From positions 1-43,250 of the forward strand of contig JASEIO010000010.1 in the NCBI GenBank assembly GCA_030017475.1: a stretch of DNA of 43,250 nucleotides, read 5' to 3'. Of the stretch, positions 1-9,942 are shown one piece after another. Position 1 is the first letter of the stretch; each line of letters begins with the position of its first letter. The notes beneath the pieces were generated by a model. That model was not told where the DNA came from. It was given only the letters and a program-made list of their open reading frames with translations, and ran no database searches. Made by a program: the position numbers and the translations under genes. Origin of the DNA: a bacterium (GTDB lineage Bacteria > UBA9089 > JASEIO01).

Positions 1-1
1 A

Positions 2-157
2 TATGATTATGAGAGCTGGGCAAGGGTACGGATGGGATGGATAAGAGGAGGAAGGACTACGACATGGGTAAAGATAAATGGTAGAGAAAGTAGGTATGAG
101 GTAAGAGTACCGCGGTGGCGGTCAAGAACATACAGACATTACTTAGATGCATGGTGA
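2..157 (+). CDS. Possible 3' end of an unidentified gene (partial)
   Basis: A reading frame enters from the left edge and stays open for 51 codons to a TGA at 155-157. The peptide is rich in Arg, Trp and Tyr (for example RMGWIRGG near its start and YRHYLDAW at its end). I recognise no family. The bases are visibly more GC- and G-rich than the export operon that follows, so this could be the end of a different kind of gene or chance. It is on the same strand as the downstream operon but separated by about 90 bases containing a hairpin. Confidence 0.3.
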   Translation, partial: YDYESWARVRMGWIRGGRTTTWVKINGRESRYEVRVPRWRSRTYRHYLDAW

Positions 158-185
158 AACTGACTAAGAGGGGATTATAGAAAAA

Positions 186-216
186 ACAGGGAGGAGGGAG
201 GTGTCTCTCCCCCTGT
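186..216. other. Hairpin before the export operon
   Basis: ACAGGG at 186-191 pairs with CCCTGT at 211-216, and a second short GAG/CTC stem can form inside. A run of six A precedes it on the plus strand, so it would look like a terminator only for minus-strand transcription. I see no minus-strand gene that would need it. It may simply separate the left-edge gene from the operon. Confidence 0.35.
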
Positions 217-245
217 TGATAATTGAATAAAAGGAATTAAATGAA

Positions 246-1553
246 ATGATAAGCGATAGCCTTAAGTCTTTAAGTAGTGCTAAAAAGGGTATAGTTTTTC
301 TTTTACTCTCTATTTCTATAACCATATCTTGCATAATCTTTCTCTTTTCTATCCCAGCCACAGTAAAGAGGGAGATACTGATAGATATTGAGAATATGGG
401 AGCGAATATATTAAGTATATCCCCGTATTATCATGATAAAGAAGACTTACAAAAGGGATATATTACCTATGATGACCTTTTGAGGCTTAATCTTAAGGGA
501 AGGTGTAAAGGGATAAAGAGGATTGCCGTAACATTCCTACCCCGAGAGTGTCCTTTTGCATGTCCAGATATAAAGGTTGAAGGAGAAAAATATAGCTTCT
601 GTCCTACCAATGTGAGGTTGCTCTCTACTATACCAGAGTATAAGGAGGTAAGATGCTTAAAGGTGATTAGAGGAAGATTTATCAATAATTTAGATGTAAG
701 GCTGAAGAGGAGGGTCTGTGTTTTAGGAAATACCATCTCTCTTTTTTTAGGAGGCAAAAGGCTATTGGGAAAGAAGATAATCCTATTTCTTGAATATTAT
801 GATGAAAAAGATGGTACATGGAAAACATGGTCCTCATCCCCTCTTACAGTTATTGGTATATTGGCAAGGTATAACCCTTTTGCATTGCCTCTAAATCCTC
901 ATAGTGACTTTTGGTGGGGAGGATGGGAAGGACGTAATATTTCGGTAATTGTTCCATATTCAGTCTTTAAGGAAGATTTAGATCTTTCTTTGGATGATAT
1001 ATTTCTCCAAATAGCCACACGGAATTCTTCTGATATAAACAAGGAGATAAAAGGGATAGAAGAGGCGATAAAGGATATCTTGGCTGAAAGATATGGTAAA
1101 GATAAGATATTCTATGTAGAAAGAGAGTCTCAACGCCTCCTTGATGAATTACAATCCCAAACCCGTCAGGCAAATACCTTTATCTTAACCATTGGAACAG
1201 TTAGCCTTATTGGAAGCATTATCATAATATTAAGTATGATGCTTCTCTCAGTTAGTAAAAGAACGAGTGAGATTGGTCTAAGAAGGGCAATAGGTGCAAG
1301 AAAGAAGGATATATTCTTTCAGTTTTTAGTAGAGGCTTTGGTTATCACTGGAATAGGTGGAATATCTGGGATACTCTTTGGCATAATAGGTATAAAGATG
1401 TTCGGCTACTATGCCAGTTGGAAGATGGTGATTCCCCTTTATGGTATATTCATTGGCTTTGCAACATCTATACTTATAGGTGTAATTGGTGGTCTTTACC
1501 CCGCCTTAAAGGCATCCAAGATACTACCAGCAATAGCAGTGAAGTATGAATAA
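246..1553 (+). CDS. MacB/FtsX-type ABC transporter permease
   Basis: This 435-residue inner-membrane permease has the MacB architecture. One membrane helix lies at about 15-36, a large extracytoplasmic domain at about 40-305, and three closely spaced helices at about 311-335, 361-384 and 396-418. The cytoplasmic loop after helix two reads SEIGLRRAIGARKKDI, the coupling signature of MacB/LolC/FtsX permeases. It has no ATPase domain, unlike E. coli MacB; a separate ATPase lies three genes downstream. The stop overlaps the start of the TolC-like gene by 8 bases, so the two are translationally coupled. It probably moves a substrate from the inner leaflet or periplasm into the adaptor-TolC conduit. 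The periplasmic domain contains several cysteines (CPFACPD near residue 100). The substrate cannot be told from sequence. Confidence 0.88.
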   Translation: MISDSLKSLSSAKKGIVFLLLSISITISCIIFLFSIPATVKREILIDIENMGANILSISPYYHDKEDLQKGYITYDDLLRLNLKGRCKGIKRIAVTFLPRECPFACPDIKVEGEKYSFCPTNVRLLSTIPEYKEVRCLKVIRGRFINNLDVRLKRRVCVLGNTISLFLGGKRLLGKKIILFLEYYDEKDGTWKTWSSSPLTVIGILARYNPFALPLNPHSDFWWGGWEGRNISVIVPYSVFKEDLDLSLDDIFLQIATRNSSDINKEIKGIEEAIKDILAERYGKDKIFYVERESQRLLDELQSQTRQANTFILTIGTVSLIGSIIIILSMMLLSVSKRTSEIGLRRAIGARKKDIFFQFLVEALVITGIGGISGILFGIIGIKMFGYYASWKMVIPLYGIFIGFATSILIGVIGGLYPALKASKILPAIAVKYE

Positions 1554-2967
1554 AGGGCTTTTAGTTCTTATCCTTTTTGTTCTTTCCCTTCTTAATACAA
1601 TCCCTGTTTTAGGTTTAGACTTACACACCTCTATTGAGCTTGCCTTAGAGAATAACTTAGAGATAAGGTTAGAAAACCTCTCTTTGTCTAAAGAGGAGAT
1701 AGCCTTTAATATGGCAAAGAAGGAGAATCTTTATCCAAAGATAGAGGCAAAGATAACCCAAGGTAAAACTAAAGCAATAATCTGGGAAAAGGACGAAGAG
1801 GGTAAAGAGAGGAAGGTAATAACAAAGACTGGAGAGGAACCTTGTTTAGAGATAGACACCTCAGTTAGCCGACCCCATCCTTTAGGGGGAAGGTTTAAGT
1901 TATCGCTTAAAATAACAGAGGCCTTAGGGAGCAGTGATGATAGTTGGGAGGTAAGATTAGAGACAGAAGAGCCTCTATCAATCTATCAGAGAAGGGAAAT
2001 AAAAGAGCCACTGAAAGATGAAGAGCTAAATCTTAACCTGGCTAAGCTAAACAGAGAGGGTAGAATAAATGAGATAATATATGAGGTAATAGAGGCTTAT
2101 AGTGAGCTTTTAAGTCTTTTGGAAGATTTAAAGATAAAGGAAAAGGAGTTGAAAGACCTTCAGGATAGCCTGGAAATCTCTAAACTAAAGGTAGATAAGG
2201 GCATCATAGCAGCGATGGATATTATCCAGATAGAGCTTCAGATCTCAGGTGTGCTTCAAGAGATAGAGACCAAGAAGAAGGAGAGAATGGCTAAATTGGC
2301 CAGGTTTAGTAAGCTATTAGGAAAAGAAGGATTAGAGATTAAGGATGAGGAAAGATTAGTTGAGATAAAAGAAGATAGATTAGAGAGGGTAAAGGCTTTT
2401 GCTCTTTCTAATTTAGAAGACCTAAAAGGGCTTCCTCAGATAAGAAGGAAACAGATTGAGATGGAGCGAGCCCAAAGAGCCCTGTGTAAGGCAAGATCAA
2501 AAAACCTTCCTCTTCTTATTCCTTCCTACACTATATCCAAAGAAAAAGGGAAAAGAGAAGAAAGAGTAGGGCTTTCTCTTGCTTTTACCTTATACGATAA
2601 GGGGATAAAGAGAGAGGAGATAGAATTAGCAAAGGCAAATCTGTCTCAGGTAGAGATTGAGTTAAAGGACTTAATTGCTTCCATCAAGATAGAGCTGGCA
2701 GAAAGCCTTGATAATATAAATAATAGAAAGATGCGCCTTGAGGTATATCAAAAGGATATCTCCTTATCAGAAAAGCTTTATGAGATAGCCAAGGTAAAGT
2801 ATGAAAGAGGACTTATATCATCAAAAGACCTCTTAGAATATCAGAAAGATCTCTTTACCAAAGAGAGCAATCTCTTTTCTGCAAAGATAGAATTATTCCT
2901 TGAATATATCAAGCTCCTCAAGCTAACAGGGAGGCTGTATAATGCTTATCAAGAAGATATCATTTAA
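1546..2967 (+). CDS. TolC-family outer membrane efflux protein
   Basis: The 473-residue product starts with a signal peptide (hydrophobic to about residue 23, ending VLG before LDLHTSIELALENN). It then shows the two-fold repeated helical organisation of outer membrane efflux proteins: long charged coiled-coil stretches at about 175-260 and 360-460, with the typical IELALENNLEIRLE opening. TolC proteins form a trimeric outer membrane channel and periplasmic tunnel. Its place between a MacB-type permease and an adaptor (26-base overlap with the next gene) supports a dedicated tripartite exporter. Its presence implies an outer membrane. Family assignment is firm; the exported substrate is unknown. 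Confidence 0.87.
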   Translation: MNKGLLVLILFVLSLLNTIPVLGLDLHTSIELALENNLEIRLENLSLSKEEIAFNMAKKENLYPKIEAKITQGKTKAIIWEKDEEGKERKVITKTGEEPCLEIDTSVSRPHPLGGRFKLSLKITEALGSSDDSWEVRLETEEPLSIYQRREIKEPLKDEELNLNLAKLNREGRINEIIYEVIEAYSELLSLLEDLKIKEKELKDLQDSLEISKLKVDKGIIAAMDIIQIELQISGVLQEIETKKKERMAKLARFSKLLGKEGLEIKDEERLVEIKEDRLERVKAFALSNLEDLKGLPQIRRKQIEMERAQRALCKARSKNLPLLIPSYTISKEKGKREERVGLSLAFTLYDKGIKREEIELAKANLSQVEIELKDLIASIKIELAESLDNINNRKMRLEVYQKDISLSEKLYEIAKVKYERGLISSKDLLEYQKDLFTKESNLFSAKIELFLEYIKLLKLTGRLYNAYQEDII

Positions 2968-4195
2968 GGCAATCTATGTATTACCCTTTATTCTCCTGGG
3001 CTGGGTGCTATCCAATATCTATCATACCTTACAGAGGGAAAAGGAGATTCCTGAGGTAATTACTATAGAGGCAAGAAGAGCCAGGCTTCAAGAGAATATT
3101 AGTCTAAATACCAGGGTCTGTGAGAAGGAGGTAGTTAACATTACCTCTTCTATTGAAAAGGGGATAGTGGAGAGGGTATATGTAAAGACAGGAGACTATG
3201 TAGAAAAAGGAGAAATTCTTTTGACCTTACGAAGGGAAGAATTAGTTAATGCCTTAAAAAAGGAGGAGCTAAACTTAAGCCAGGCAAAGGAAAAGCAGGT
3301 CCAGCTAACAGATATTTCCAATCACCAGGAATATTTGGAAAAGGAGGCTGAGATAAAGAGATGCAACTGGAATCTTAGCCAGGCAGAGAAATCCTTAGAG
3401 GATGTAAAGGAGTTATACAGTAAGCAGGCTATTGGATATAGAGAGGTAGAAAGGCAAGAGCTGGAGGTAAAAGAACAGGTAATGAATTTAGAAAAGCTGT
3501 TAAGAGAGAAAGAGCATTTGGTAAAAAGACTGATAGAGCAGAAAATGGAGATAGAGGTAGAGATCCCAAGCATTTGCTATAGGATTGCTGATTTAAGGGA
3601 GCAGATTAAAAACTGTGTGGTGCTATCCCCTATCTCTGGGATAGTGAAAAAGGTAGCTATCGAGAAGAACAGTAAGGTAGAGTATGGGACATTGCTCCTT
3701 TCCATAGGGGATCAGAGTGAGTTGATTGCGAAAGGGACGGTGAAAGAGAGCCAATTCTTCTTGATTAAGCCTAAGCAAAAGGTAGAGCTAAGTTCTGATC
3801 TTTTAGGCAAGAGATTCTCTGGCGAGATATTGAAGATAATTCCTGCTACTGCTTCTAAGGATAAAGAAGAGAAGGGGGCAGGAGAATGGGAGATAATCTG
3901 TTCAATTGATAAGATAGAGGGCTTACAGATAGGGATGGAGCTATCTTGCAAGGTCATCGTTAGAGAGAAGAAGGAGGAGGCTATTGTTATTCCACCAGAG
4001 GCACTCTATGAAGAGAGTACGGTTTTAATAGTCAAAGATGGAAGGCTTGTGAAAAAAGAGATAGTGCTTGGTGAACAGACTCAAGACCAGATAGAGGTAA
4101 AAGAAGGGTTAAAGATAGGGGATAGAATTGTTGTCCAGTATCCTGAAGAGATAAAGGAAGGAATGAGGGTAAAAGAATTAAAGGCTGCACATTGA
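2942..4195 (+). CDS. MacA/HlyD-type periplasmic adaptor protein
   Basis: This 417-residue membrane fusion protein has an N-terminal membrane anchor at about 12-28. A first half-lipoyl/barrel segment follows (VERVYVKTGDYVEKGEILLTL, about 75-95). A long coiled-coil hairpin lies at about 100-220, then the second lipoyl half (LSPISGIVKKVAIEKN) and a C-terminal beta-barrel with IEVKEGLKIGDRIVVQYPEE, typical of RND/MacA adaptors. It would bridge the permeases to the TolC channel. The ATG is preceded by GGGAGG about 8 bases upstream, inside the end of the TolC-like gene. This is the third gene of a tightly packed five-gene operon. Confidence 0.88.
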   Translation: MLIKKISFKAIYVLPFILLGWVLSNIYHTLQREKEIPEVITIEARRARLQENISLNTRVCEKEVVNITSSIEKGIVERVYVKTGDYVEKGEILLTLRREELVNALKKEELNLSQAKEKQVQLTDISNHQEYLEKEAEIKRCNWNLSQAEKSLEDVKELYSKQAIGYREVERQELEVKEQVMNLEKLLREKEHLVKRLIEQKMEIEVEIPSICYRIADLREQIKNCVVLSPISGIVKKVAIEKNSKVEYGTLLLSIGDQSELIAKGTVKESQFFLIKPKQKVELSSDLLGKRFSGEILKIIPATASKDKEEKGAGEWEIICSIDKIEGLQIGMELSCKVIVREKKEEAIVIPPEALYEESTVLIVKDGRLVKKEIVLGEQTQDQIEVKEGLKIGDRIVVQYPEEIKEGMRVKELKAAH

Positions 4196-4211
4196 AAAAA
4201 GAGGTGATAAG

Positions 4212-4886
4212 ATGATTGAGATGACCAATATTAGCAAAGTATACCAGATGGGAGAGAAGAAGGTAGAGGCATTAAGAGAGGTTAGTATGAAGATTGAGCC
4301 AGGTGAATTTATAGCCATTATGGGGCCATCAGGCAGTGGCAAAAGTACCTTGCTTGCTATTATGGGCTGTTTGGAGATACCGACAAGTGGCAGATATCTT
4401 TTTGATAAGAAAGATGTATCTAACTTAACTGACGATGAACTTTCCTTACTTCGTAATGAAAAGATTGGGTTTGTTTTTCAGGCATTTCATCTATTGCCAA
4501 GATTCTCTGCCTTAGAGAATGTAGAACTTCCTTTAATCTACAAAAAGGTTGCTAAGGATGAACGAGAAGAAAGGGCAATTGCTTGTCTTAAACAGGTGGG
4601 ATTGGAACACAGAATTAAGCATGCCCCTACTCAACTATCTGGTGGTGAACAACAACGGGTGGCTATTGCCCGCGCATTAGTCAATTCACCCCGGATTATC
4701 TTAGCTGATGAACCTACAGGAAACTTAGATTCAACATCAGCCCAAGAGGTTATGGATATCCTCTCCCTCCTTAATCAGGATAAAAAGATTACGATTGCGG
4801 TGGTTACTCATAACCCTCTGATAGCAGAAAGGGCTAAGAAGGTTTATCACTTAAAAGATGGACAATTGGTAAATGAGGCTAAGTGA
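4212..4886 (+). CDS. ABC transporter ATPase, MacB/LolD type
   Basis: This 224-residue nucleotide-binding subunit has all ABC motifs: Walker [10 protein letters not shown] at 38-46, Q-loop Gln90, signature LSGGEQQRV at 142-150, Walker [14 protein letters not shown] at 161-173, and the switch His in VVTHNP near 199. The length and the DEPTGNLD sequence are typical of the LolD/MacB/FtsE group that powers MacB-fold permeases. A good ribosome binding site (GAGGTGATAAG) precedes the ATG. Its end overlaps the second permease by 14 bases. It probably serves both permeases of this operon, as no other ATPase is encoded here. Confidence 0.93.
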   Translation: MIEMTNISKVYQMGEKKVEALREVSMKIEPGEFIAIMGPSGSGKSTLLAIMGCLEIPTSGRYLFDKKDVSNLTDDELSLLRNEKIGFVFQAFHLLPRFSALENVELPLIYKKVAKDEREERAIACLKQVGLEHRIKHAPTQLSGGEQQRVAIARALVNSPRIILADEPTGNLDSTSAQEVMDILSLLNQDKKITIAVVTHNPLIAERAKKVYHLKDGQLVNEAK

Positions 4887-6018
4887 TTATCTTTATTTAG
4901 CCAAGAAGGATTTAACTAATTATAGATTAAGGAGCAGCCTAATAATTCTCTGTATTTGTGTGGGTATCTTAAGCTCTACCCTTAATCTCTATCATACCTC
5001 AAAAAGGGCGGAGGAACTTATCTCTTCCTTAGAAAACCTTGGGGGGCAAATGATCAGTATCTGGGTGCAGGATAAGGAGATACAATTAGAGGATCTGTTC
5101 TTCCTTTCATCATACTTCCCCTATACCTCTTATGAGGTATCTTACTGGCAAGATATAAGATCCTTCAGAAAAACTAAAATCTCAGTTAGTATAATAGCCA
5201 CTGTACCTGAATATCAACAGGTTCATTCTGTTAAGATTAAAGAGGGCAGGTTTATCTCCTCGGGTGATATTAACCACAGACGAAAGGTTTGTGTGGTTAA
5301 TACTTCTGTAGCTTCTATATTAAAGATAGGGGTAGGAAAGAAGATAAGGATTGGAGAGGATGAACTTCGGGTAATCGGTCTTAGCAAGGAGGAAGGGATG
5401 TCAGGGAGAGTGATTATTCCCTTGTCAATATCTAATGAAATCTTTGAGTCTGACTCAAGGAATCTTGAGGTAGTAATCTTAACATCTGGCAATCCTAAGG
5501 CAGTGAAAAAGGAGATAGAGCGGATGCTTAAGAAGAGATTTTCAGATAAAAAGGGAAAAACAAGGCAAGGATTTCTCTTTGAGAGAGGGTTTATAGTCTC
5601 AATTGCCGAAGGATTATTAGAGACAATTAAGAACCAAAGATTAACGAACAGGATGATAGTTTTAGGCATATGGGTAGTGACATTAATTTTGGCTGGGGGA
5701 GGGATAATAAATCTAATAATGTTATCTGTGCGTCAGAGGTATAAGGAGATAGGGGTAATGCGCGCCTATGGGGCTAAGAAAGAAGAGATATTCCATCTTT
5801 TTCTCTTAGAGGGGATATTACTTTCCGTTTATGGTTTATTGCTGGCTGGAGCAATAGGGGCAAGTTATGTATGTTTATTTGGTGGGTGTAAGTTCCTGAT
5901 ATTTTTAAGGGAGTTATTATGGTCAAGTATCGTCTGTATTGGGATAGGGATTTGTGGGTATTTTCCAGCCAGATTAGCGGCTGGTATCTCACCCTCTGAA
6001 GCCATAAGAAATGCGTAA
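4873..6018 (+). CDS. Second MacB/FtsX-type ABC permease
   Basis: The 381-residue product has one helix near residues 20-38, a periplasmic domain of about 220 residues and three helices in the last 120 residues. The coupling loop QRYKEIGVMRAYGAKKEEI follows helix two. It resembles the first gene of the operon in plan (both have VRRAYGA/LRRAIGA-type loops and an EGRFI/RGRFI segment in the periplasmic domain) but is shorter, mainly in the periplasmic domain. Two different permeases with one ATPase suggest a heterodimeric transporter, whereas E. coli MacB is a homodimer. It is the last gene of the operon; a hairpin lies about 70 bases after the stop. Confidence 0.86.
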   Translation: MRLSDYLYLAKKDLTNYRLRSSLIILCICVGILSSTLNLYHTSKRAEELISSLENLGGQMISIWVQDKEIQLEDLFFLSSYFPYTSYEVSYWQDIRSFRKTKISVSIIATVPEYQQVHSVKIKEGRFISSGDINHRRKVCVVNTSVASILKIGVGKKIRIGEDELRVIGLSKEEGMSGRVIIPLSISNEIFESDSRNLEVVILTSGNPKAVKKEIERMLKKRFSDKKGKTRQGFLFERGFIVSIAEGLLETIKNQRLTNRMIVLGIWVVTLILAGGGIINLIMLSVRQRYKEIGVMRAYGAKKEEIFHLFLLEGILLSVYGLLLAGAIGASYVCLFGGCKFLIFLRELLWSSIVCIGIGICGYFPARLAAGISPSEAIRNA

Positions 6019-6086
6019 CTATTTACCTAACTGAAGTAAAAACACTGAAAGACATTGAGTTCACGAAGAATTTCACTAGCAAATTA

Positions 6087-6109
6087 TAGCATTTCAAATT
6101 AAAATGCTA
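6087..6109. terminator. AT-rich hairpin between convergent genes
   Basis: TAGCATTT at 6087-6094 pairs perfectly with AAATGCTA at 6102-6109 around a 7-base loop, followed by a T-rich stretch. It sits between the convergent export operon and recG and may end transcription from one or both sides. The stem is AT-rich, so it would be a weak terminator. Confidence 0.4.
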
Positions 6110-6125
6110 AATTATATATTTTGTA

Positions 6126-6143
6126 TTTTTGGGGACGGTTCAC
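6126..6143. other. GGGGACGGTTCAC motif
   Basis: The stretch TTTTTGGGGACGGTTCAC lies in the convergent intergenic space. A GGGGACGGTTC motif is, to my knowledge, often seen next to REP-associated Y1 transposase genes in bacterial genomes. No transposase is present here, so at most this is a remnant. The rest of the 6019-6215 gap holds only AT-rich sequence and the hairpin at 6087-6109. Confidence 0.2.
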
Positions 6144-6215
6144 AATCCTCCAATTTTCTGTGAAACTTATAAGTCTTTGGCAATAATAAATGTTTTCCGA
6201 ATCATAGTGAAAATT

Positions 6216-8357
6216 TTAGCTGATGGCTGCCAATTCTAATCTTCCAACAAAGTAATAATCAAATGTCTTTTTCAATCCCTGATTTTTATCAAGATGGGGA
6301 TCTTCTTCCAAGATTGAAAATGCCTCTCGACGAGCATGTTCTAACAATTTAACATCCTTTATTATATCTGCAACAGAAAGGCGTAACCTACCATGTTGTT
6401 TTACTCCAAAGAGCTCCCCAGGTCCTCTTATCTGTAAATCCCGATCAGCAATTTGGAATCCATCCGCAGTTGAAACTATTGCCTGTAGTCGCTTTATTGC
6501 CTTCCGATTGGTATCTTCTTCAGTAATTAACTTAGAATTTACCAAATCAGATATCCCTTTTTTGGTAACCAGAATACAGTAAGAACGATAATCTCCTCTT
6601 CCAACACGACCTCGAAGTTGGTGAAGTTGAGCCAAACCAAATCGATGGGCATCTTCAATAAGCATGACCGTTGCATTTGGAAGATCAATACCAACTTCAA
6701 TAACAGTTGTTGAAACCAGAATGTCTATCTCTTTTTTGCGAAAGGACTTCATTATTTCATCCCTTTCCCAGGTCTTCATCCTACCATGGAGCAGAGCCAG
6801 TTTATAATCTTTAAAAATCCCTTTTTGCAATTTCCGTACCATCTCCTCTGCGGCCTTTAAGTCCAATTCTTCATGCCCTTCAATTGCCGGATAAACAATA
6901 TAGGCTTGTCTACCAGAGCGGATCTCCGATTTTAGAAACTCGTAAATCTTTGGAAGGTCTTCTTCCTGCCTACAAAAGGTGAGTACCTTTTTTCTTCCAG
7001 GTGGCAGTTCATCCAAACAAGATACATCTAAATCACCATAGATAGTTAAGGCTAAGGTTCTCGGAATTGGGGTGGCAGTCATAACCAAAATATCTGGCAC
7101 GCCTCCGCTTAAACCCTTTGCCTTCTCAATCAAGGCCCCACGCTGCATCACTCCAAATTTATGCTGTTCATCAATTATACATACCCCTAAGCGTCGGAAT
7201 GTCACACCTTCTTGAATAAGGGCATGGGTTCCAATAACAATCGAAATCTCTCCTCTTTCTATCTGGGTTAATATCTCTTCCCTTTCCTTTTTCTTTAAAT
7301 CACTGATCAAAAGGCCAATCTTTACAGGTAGCTTGCTTAACAAGTCTTTCAGTGCGAGAAAATGCTGCGAAGCCAATACCTCTGTTGGAGCCATAAATGC
7401 AACCTGGTAACCATTTTCTACAGAAATTAAACAAGCACAAATAGCCACTATTGTCTTTCCGCTCCCAACATCTCCATGAATAAGCCTATTCATAGGATAG
7501 GAGCTTTTCATATCCTGTTTAATCTCATCTATAACCCTCATTTGTGCTCGAGTCAGAGAGAATGGGAGTGAAGAAAGAAACCGTGGTACTAAGTTGCCAT
7601 CTATTCTATAAGCAATTCCCTTTTGCTTCCTCCTATCTTTTTTAGTAAGTCCTATACCAAGTTGTAATAGAAAAAGCTCATCAAATGCCAATCTATCACG
7701 AGCCTTTTTAAACGAAGGTTTATCGAGTGGAAAATGGATGTTTTGAATGGCAAAGGAGAGGTCGCAAAGGGCGTACCTTAAAAGAATGCTATTTGGCAAT
7801 GGATCACGTAAAACTGGTATATATTGTTCTAAGGCCTCTTTCATTATACCCCTAAGCATCCTTTGTCCTACTCTTTGTAAGTCACAAGTTACTGGATAAA
7901 TAGGGACGATTCTATTTGTGTGAATCTTCATCCTTTTATTAACAACTTCAAAGTCGAAATCATATATCTGAATTTCCCTACGGAACCTCCTAATCCTTCC
8001 AGTAACAAATAATTCACTACCTTTAGGTAAAAGCCTACTTATTCTTGGCTGATTGAAGAAAAGAAGACTCGCTTTTCCTAAGCCATCTGATATTATAACC
8101 TTCTGTAACCTTACCCCTTTTCTTGGAAAGTAGTTTTCTTTATATCCTATAACATGACCCTTTACTGTTTGACGTTCACCCGAGATAAGGCGAAAGATAG
8201 GCGTAGTGGAGGTTCTATCTTGATAAGCCCTTGGATAATACTGAAGAAGATCACACACAGTATTAATTCCAAGCTTCTTAAGAATGCATGCCTTTTTTGG
8301 ACCTACTCCTTTAACATATCGCACAGGAATATCTAATTCAATTAATAGCTTCTCCAT
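6216..8357 (-). CDS. recG: ATP-dependent DNA helicase RecG
   Basis: RecG remodels stalled replication forks and Holliday junctions. The 713-residue product is close to the usual family length. An N-terminal helix-hairpin-helix-like start ([20 protein letters not shown]) and an OB-fold wedge domain (about 60-150) precede the helicase core. The core has Walker A GDVGSGKT at 295-302, [11 protein letters not shown] near 322, DEQH at 396-399, [10 protein letters not shown] near 424 and the motif VI region [12 protein letters not shown]. The C-terminal part includes the RecG-specific segment [23 protein letters not shown] precedes the ATG. It is divergent from rpmB, and convergent with the export operon. 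Confidence 0.97.
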   Translation of the reverse strand: MEKLLIELDIPVRYVKGVGPKKACILKKLGINTVCDLLQYYPRAYQDRTSTTPIFRLISGERQTVKGHVIGYKENYFPRKGVRLQKVIISDGLGKASLLFFNQPRISRLLPKGSELFVTGRIRRFRREIQIYDFDFEVVNKRMKIHTNRIVPIYPVTCDLQRVGQRMLRGIMKEALEQYIPVLRDPLPNSILLRYALCDLSFAIQNIHFPLDKPSFKKARDRLAFDELFLLQLGIGLTKKDRRKQKGIAYRIDGNLVPRFLSSLPFSLTRAQMRVIDEIKQDMKSSYPMNRLIHGDVGSGKTIVAICACLISVENGYQVAFMAPTEVLASQHFLALKDLLSKLPVKIGLLISDLKKKEREEILTQIERGEISIVIGTHALIQEGVTFRRLGVCIIDEQHKFGVMQRGALIEKAKGLSGGVPDILVMTATPIPRTLALTIYGDLDVSCLDELPPGRKKVLTFCRQEEDLPKIYEFLKSEIRSGRQAYIVYPAIEGHEELDLKAAEEMVRKLQKGIFKDYKLALLHGRMKTWERDEIMKSFRKKEIDILVSTTVIEVGIDLPNATVMLIEDAHRFGLAQLHQLRGRVGRGDYRSYCILVTKKGISDLVNSKLITEEDTNRKAIKRLQAIVSTADGFQIADRDLQIRGPGELFGVKQHGRLRLSVADIIKDVKLLEHARREAFSILEEDPHLDKNQGLKKTFDYYFVGRLELAAIS

Positions 8358-8391
8358 TCCACCCCTTTACTATTTCAGAAAATTCAACCAT

Positions 8392-8420
8392 CTATTAACA
8401 AAATACTTGCAAGATTGCAA
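8392..8420 (-). promoter_or_regulatory. Probable recG promoter
   Basis: On the minus strand TTGCAA (8420-8415), 17 bases, then TAATAG (8397-8392). This -35 box lies in the near-palindrome TTGCAAGATTGCAA, which also supplies the -35 of the divergent rpmB promoter. The -10 is a moderate match. Confidence 0.45.
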
Positions 8421-8435
8421 GATATATGTTATATT
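8407..8435 (+). promoter_or_regulatory. rpmB promoter, sigma-70 type
   Basis: TTGCAA at 8407-8412, a 17-base spacer and TATATT at 8430-8435 lie 26 bases before the rpmB start codon. The ribosome binding site AGGAGGTG follows. Fit to the housekeeping consensus is good. Confidence 0.65.
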
Positions 8436-8460
8436 GTTGAAGATTGACAGGAGGTGTAAG

Positions 8461-8652
8461 TTGGCTCGAATATGTGGAATATGTGGTAAAAAACCAATAA
8501 CAGGACACCGAGTAAGTCACTCTAACCGAAAGACAAAAAGAAGGTGGCTTCCAAACATTCACAAAACCCGCGTTTTGATCGATAAGACAATCAAATATAT
8601 ATATGTTTGTACAAGATGTTTACGCTCAGGGAAAGTACAGAAGGTAGTCTAA
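8461..8652 (+). CDS. rpmB: 50S ribosomal protein L28, zinc-binding form
   Basis: The 63-residue protein is encoded from a TTG start at 8461, chosen because AGGAGGTGTAAG lies directly upstream. An upstream in-frame ATG exists but would add about 59 unrelated residues. The sequence [25 protein letters not shown] is diagnostic of L28 (quoted here in outline: CGIC, then the [14 protein letters not shown] core). Two CxxC pairs (CGIC at 5-8, CTRC near 53-56) mark the zinc-binding form of the protein. It is a structural part of the large ribosomal subunit. It is monocistronic, convergent with glyA, and the two stop codons are only 4 bases apart. Confidence 0.95.
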   Translation: MARICGICGKKPITGHRVSHSNRKTKRRWLPNIHKTRVLIDKTIKYIYVCTRCLRSGKVQKVV

Positions 8653-8656
8653 GGAC

Positions 8657-9907
8657 TCATCTCTCTAAAAGTTCTTGATATAGAGGAAACCTATCACATA
8701 ATTCCTTTACCTCATGGCTAACCTCTTGAATAACCTCTTCTCTATCTATATTTTCTAAGACCCTCCCAATCATTTGAGCTATTTTTTCCATTTCTTTTTC
8801 TTTCATACCTCTGGTGGTTAAAGCTGGGGTACCTAAACGAATCCCTGATGTAACAAAAGGACTCCTTTTGTCATACGGAATAGTGTTTTTATTTACTATA
8901 ATTCCTGCTTTATCTAAAGCAATTTCTGCATCGAGCCCAGTTATCCCTTTATTACGGAGATCAACTAGTATTAGATGATTATCTGTTCCCCCTGATACCA
9001 ATGTAAATTCAAGATCTATCAGTGCCTTCGCCAAAGAGCGGGCATTCTTAACTACTTGAAGTTGATATTCCTTAAATTCCGAAGTTAAAGCCTCTCGGAA
9101 ACATACAGCCTTTGCAGCAATTACATGCATTAGAGGACCACCTTGTATACCAGGAAAAACCATTCTATCAATAAGCTTTGCATACTCCTTTTTACACATA
9201 ATCACTCCACCTCTTGGTCCACGTAAGGTCTTATGGGTAGTGGTAGTCGTAAAATCACAAAAGGGAATTGGCGATGGATGTAACCCCGAAACTATTAAGC
9301 CAGCAATATGAGCGATATCGGCTACTAAATATGCAGAGACTAAATCAGCCACTTCTTTAAACTTTTCAAAATCAATAATCCTAGGGTAAGCTGATGCCCC
9401 AGCAATAATCATCTTTGGTTTATATTTCTCAGTCAAGTCTTTCAGTTCCGAGAAATCAATAGTTTGGGTATCCTTACTCACTCCGTAAGAAATTACATTA
9501 AATAATCTTCCAGAAAAGTTAACTCGGGCACCATGGGTTAAATGTCCTCCATGAGATAGATCCATCCCCAAAATTGTGTCCCCTGGCTGTAAGACCGCTA
9601 AATAGACTGCCATATTTGCTTGGGTTCCAGAATGAGGTTGAACATTAACATGGACATCTCCAAATAACTCCTTTGCCCGTTCAATCGCCAAATTCTCTAC
9701 CTTATCTACATATGAACATCCACCATAATACCTCCTACCTGGATATCCCTCTGCATATTTATTAGTCATTACACATCCTTGGGCTTCTAAAACAGCAGTA
9801 CTTACGAAATTTTCTGAGGCAATCAACTCAAGTCTTCCTGCCTCTCTTTCTATCTCATTATAGATAGCCTCTGCTACCTCAGCATCAACCTCCCATAACC
9901 TTTTCAT
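8657..9907 (-). CDS. glyA: Serine hydroxymethyltransferase
   Basis: This PLP enzyme interconverts serine and glycine with tetrahydrofolate, feeding one-carbon units to purine, thymidylate and methionine synthesis. The 416-residue product has the usual family length. Visible signatures are ENFVS near residue 32, [13 protein letters not shown] at 51-63, and the PLP lysine in [15 protein letters not shown] (Lys226). The ATG at 9907 is preferred over an in-frame TTG five codons upstream because GAGGGG sits 8 bases before it. It is the last gene of the minus-strand block, 35 bases after the aminotransferase. In an organism with the Wood-Ljungdahl pathway the folate one-carbon pool links it to carbon fixation (inference). 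Confidence 0.97.
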   Translation of the reverse strand: MKRLWEVDAEVAEAIYNEIEREAGRLELIASENFVSTAVLEAQGCVMTNKYAEGYPGRRYYGGCSYVDKVENLAIERAKELFGDVHVNVQPHSGTQANMAVYLAVLQPGDTILGMDLSHGGHLTHGARVNFSGRLFNVISYGVSKDTQTIDFSELKDLTEKYKPKMIIAGASAYPRIIDFEKFKEVADLVSAYLVADIAHIAGLIVSGLHPSPIPFCDFTTTTTHKTLRGPRGGVIMCKKEYAKLIDRMVFPGIQGGPLMHVIAAKAVCFREALTSEFKEYQLQVVKNARSLAKALIDLEFTLVSGGTDNHLILVDLRNKGITGLDAEIALDKAGIIVNKNTIPYDKRSPFVTSGIRLGTPALTTRGMKEKEMEKIAQMIGRVLENIDREEVIQEVSHEVKELCDRFPLYQELLER

Positions 9908-9942
9908 ACCTAAACCCCTCAAGATCTTTTTTATAGGATGTT

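Noticed and set aside
8284-8460. N-terminal extension of L28 from an upstream ATG
   Set aside because: The extra 59 residues do not resemble L28 and overlap the recG coding region; the TTG at 8461 has an excellent ribosome binding site.
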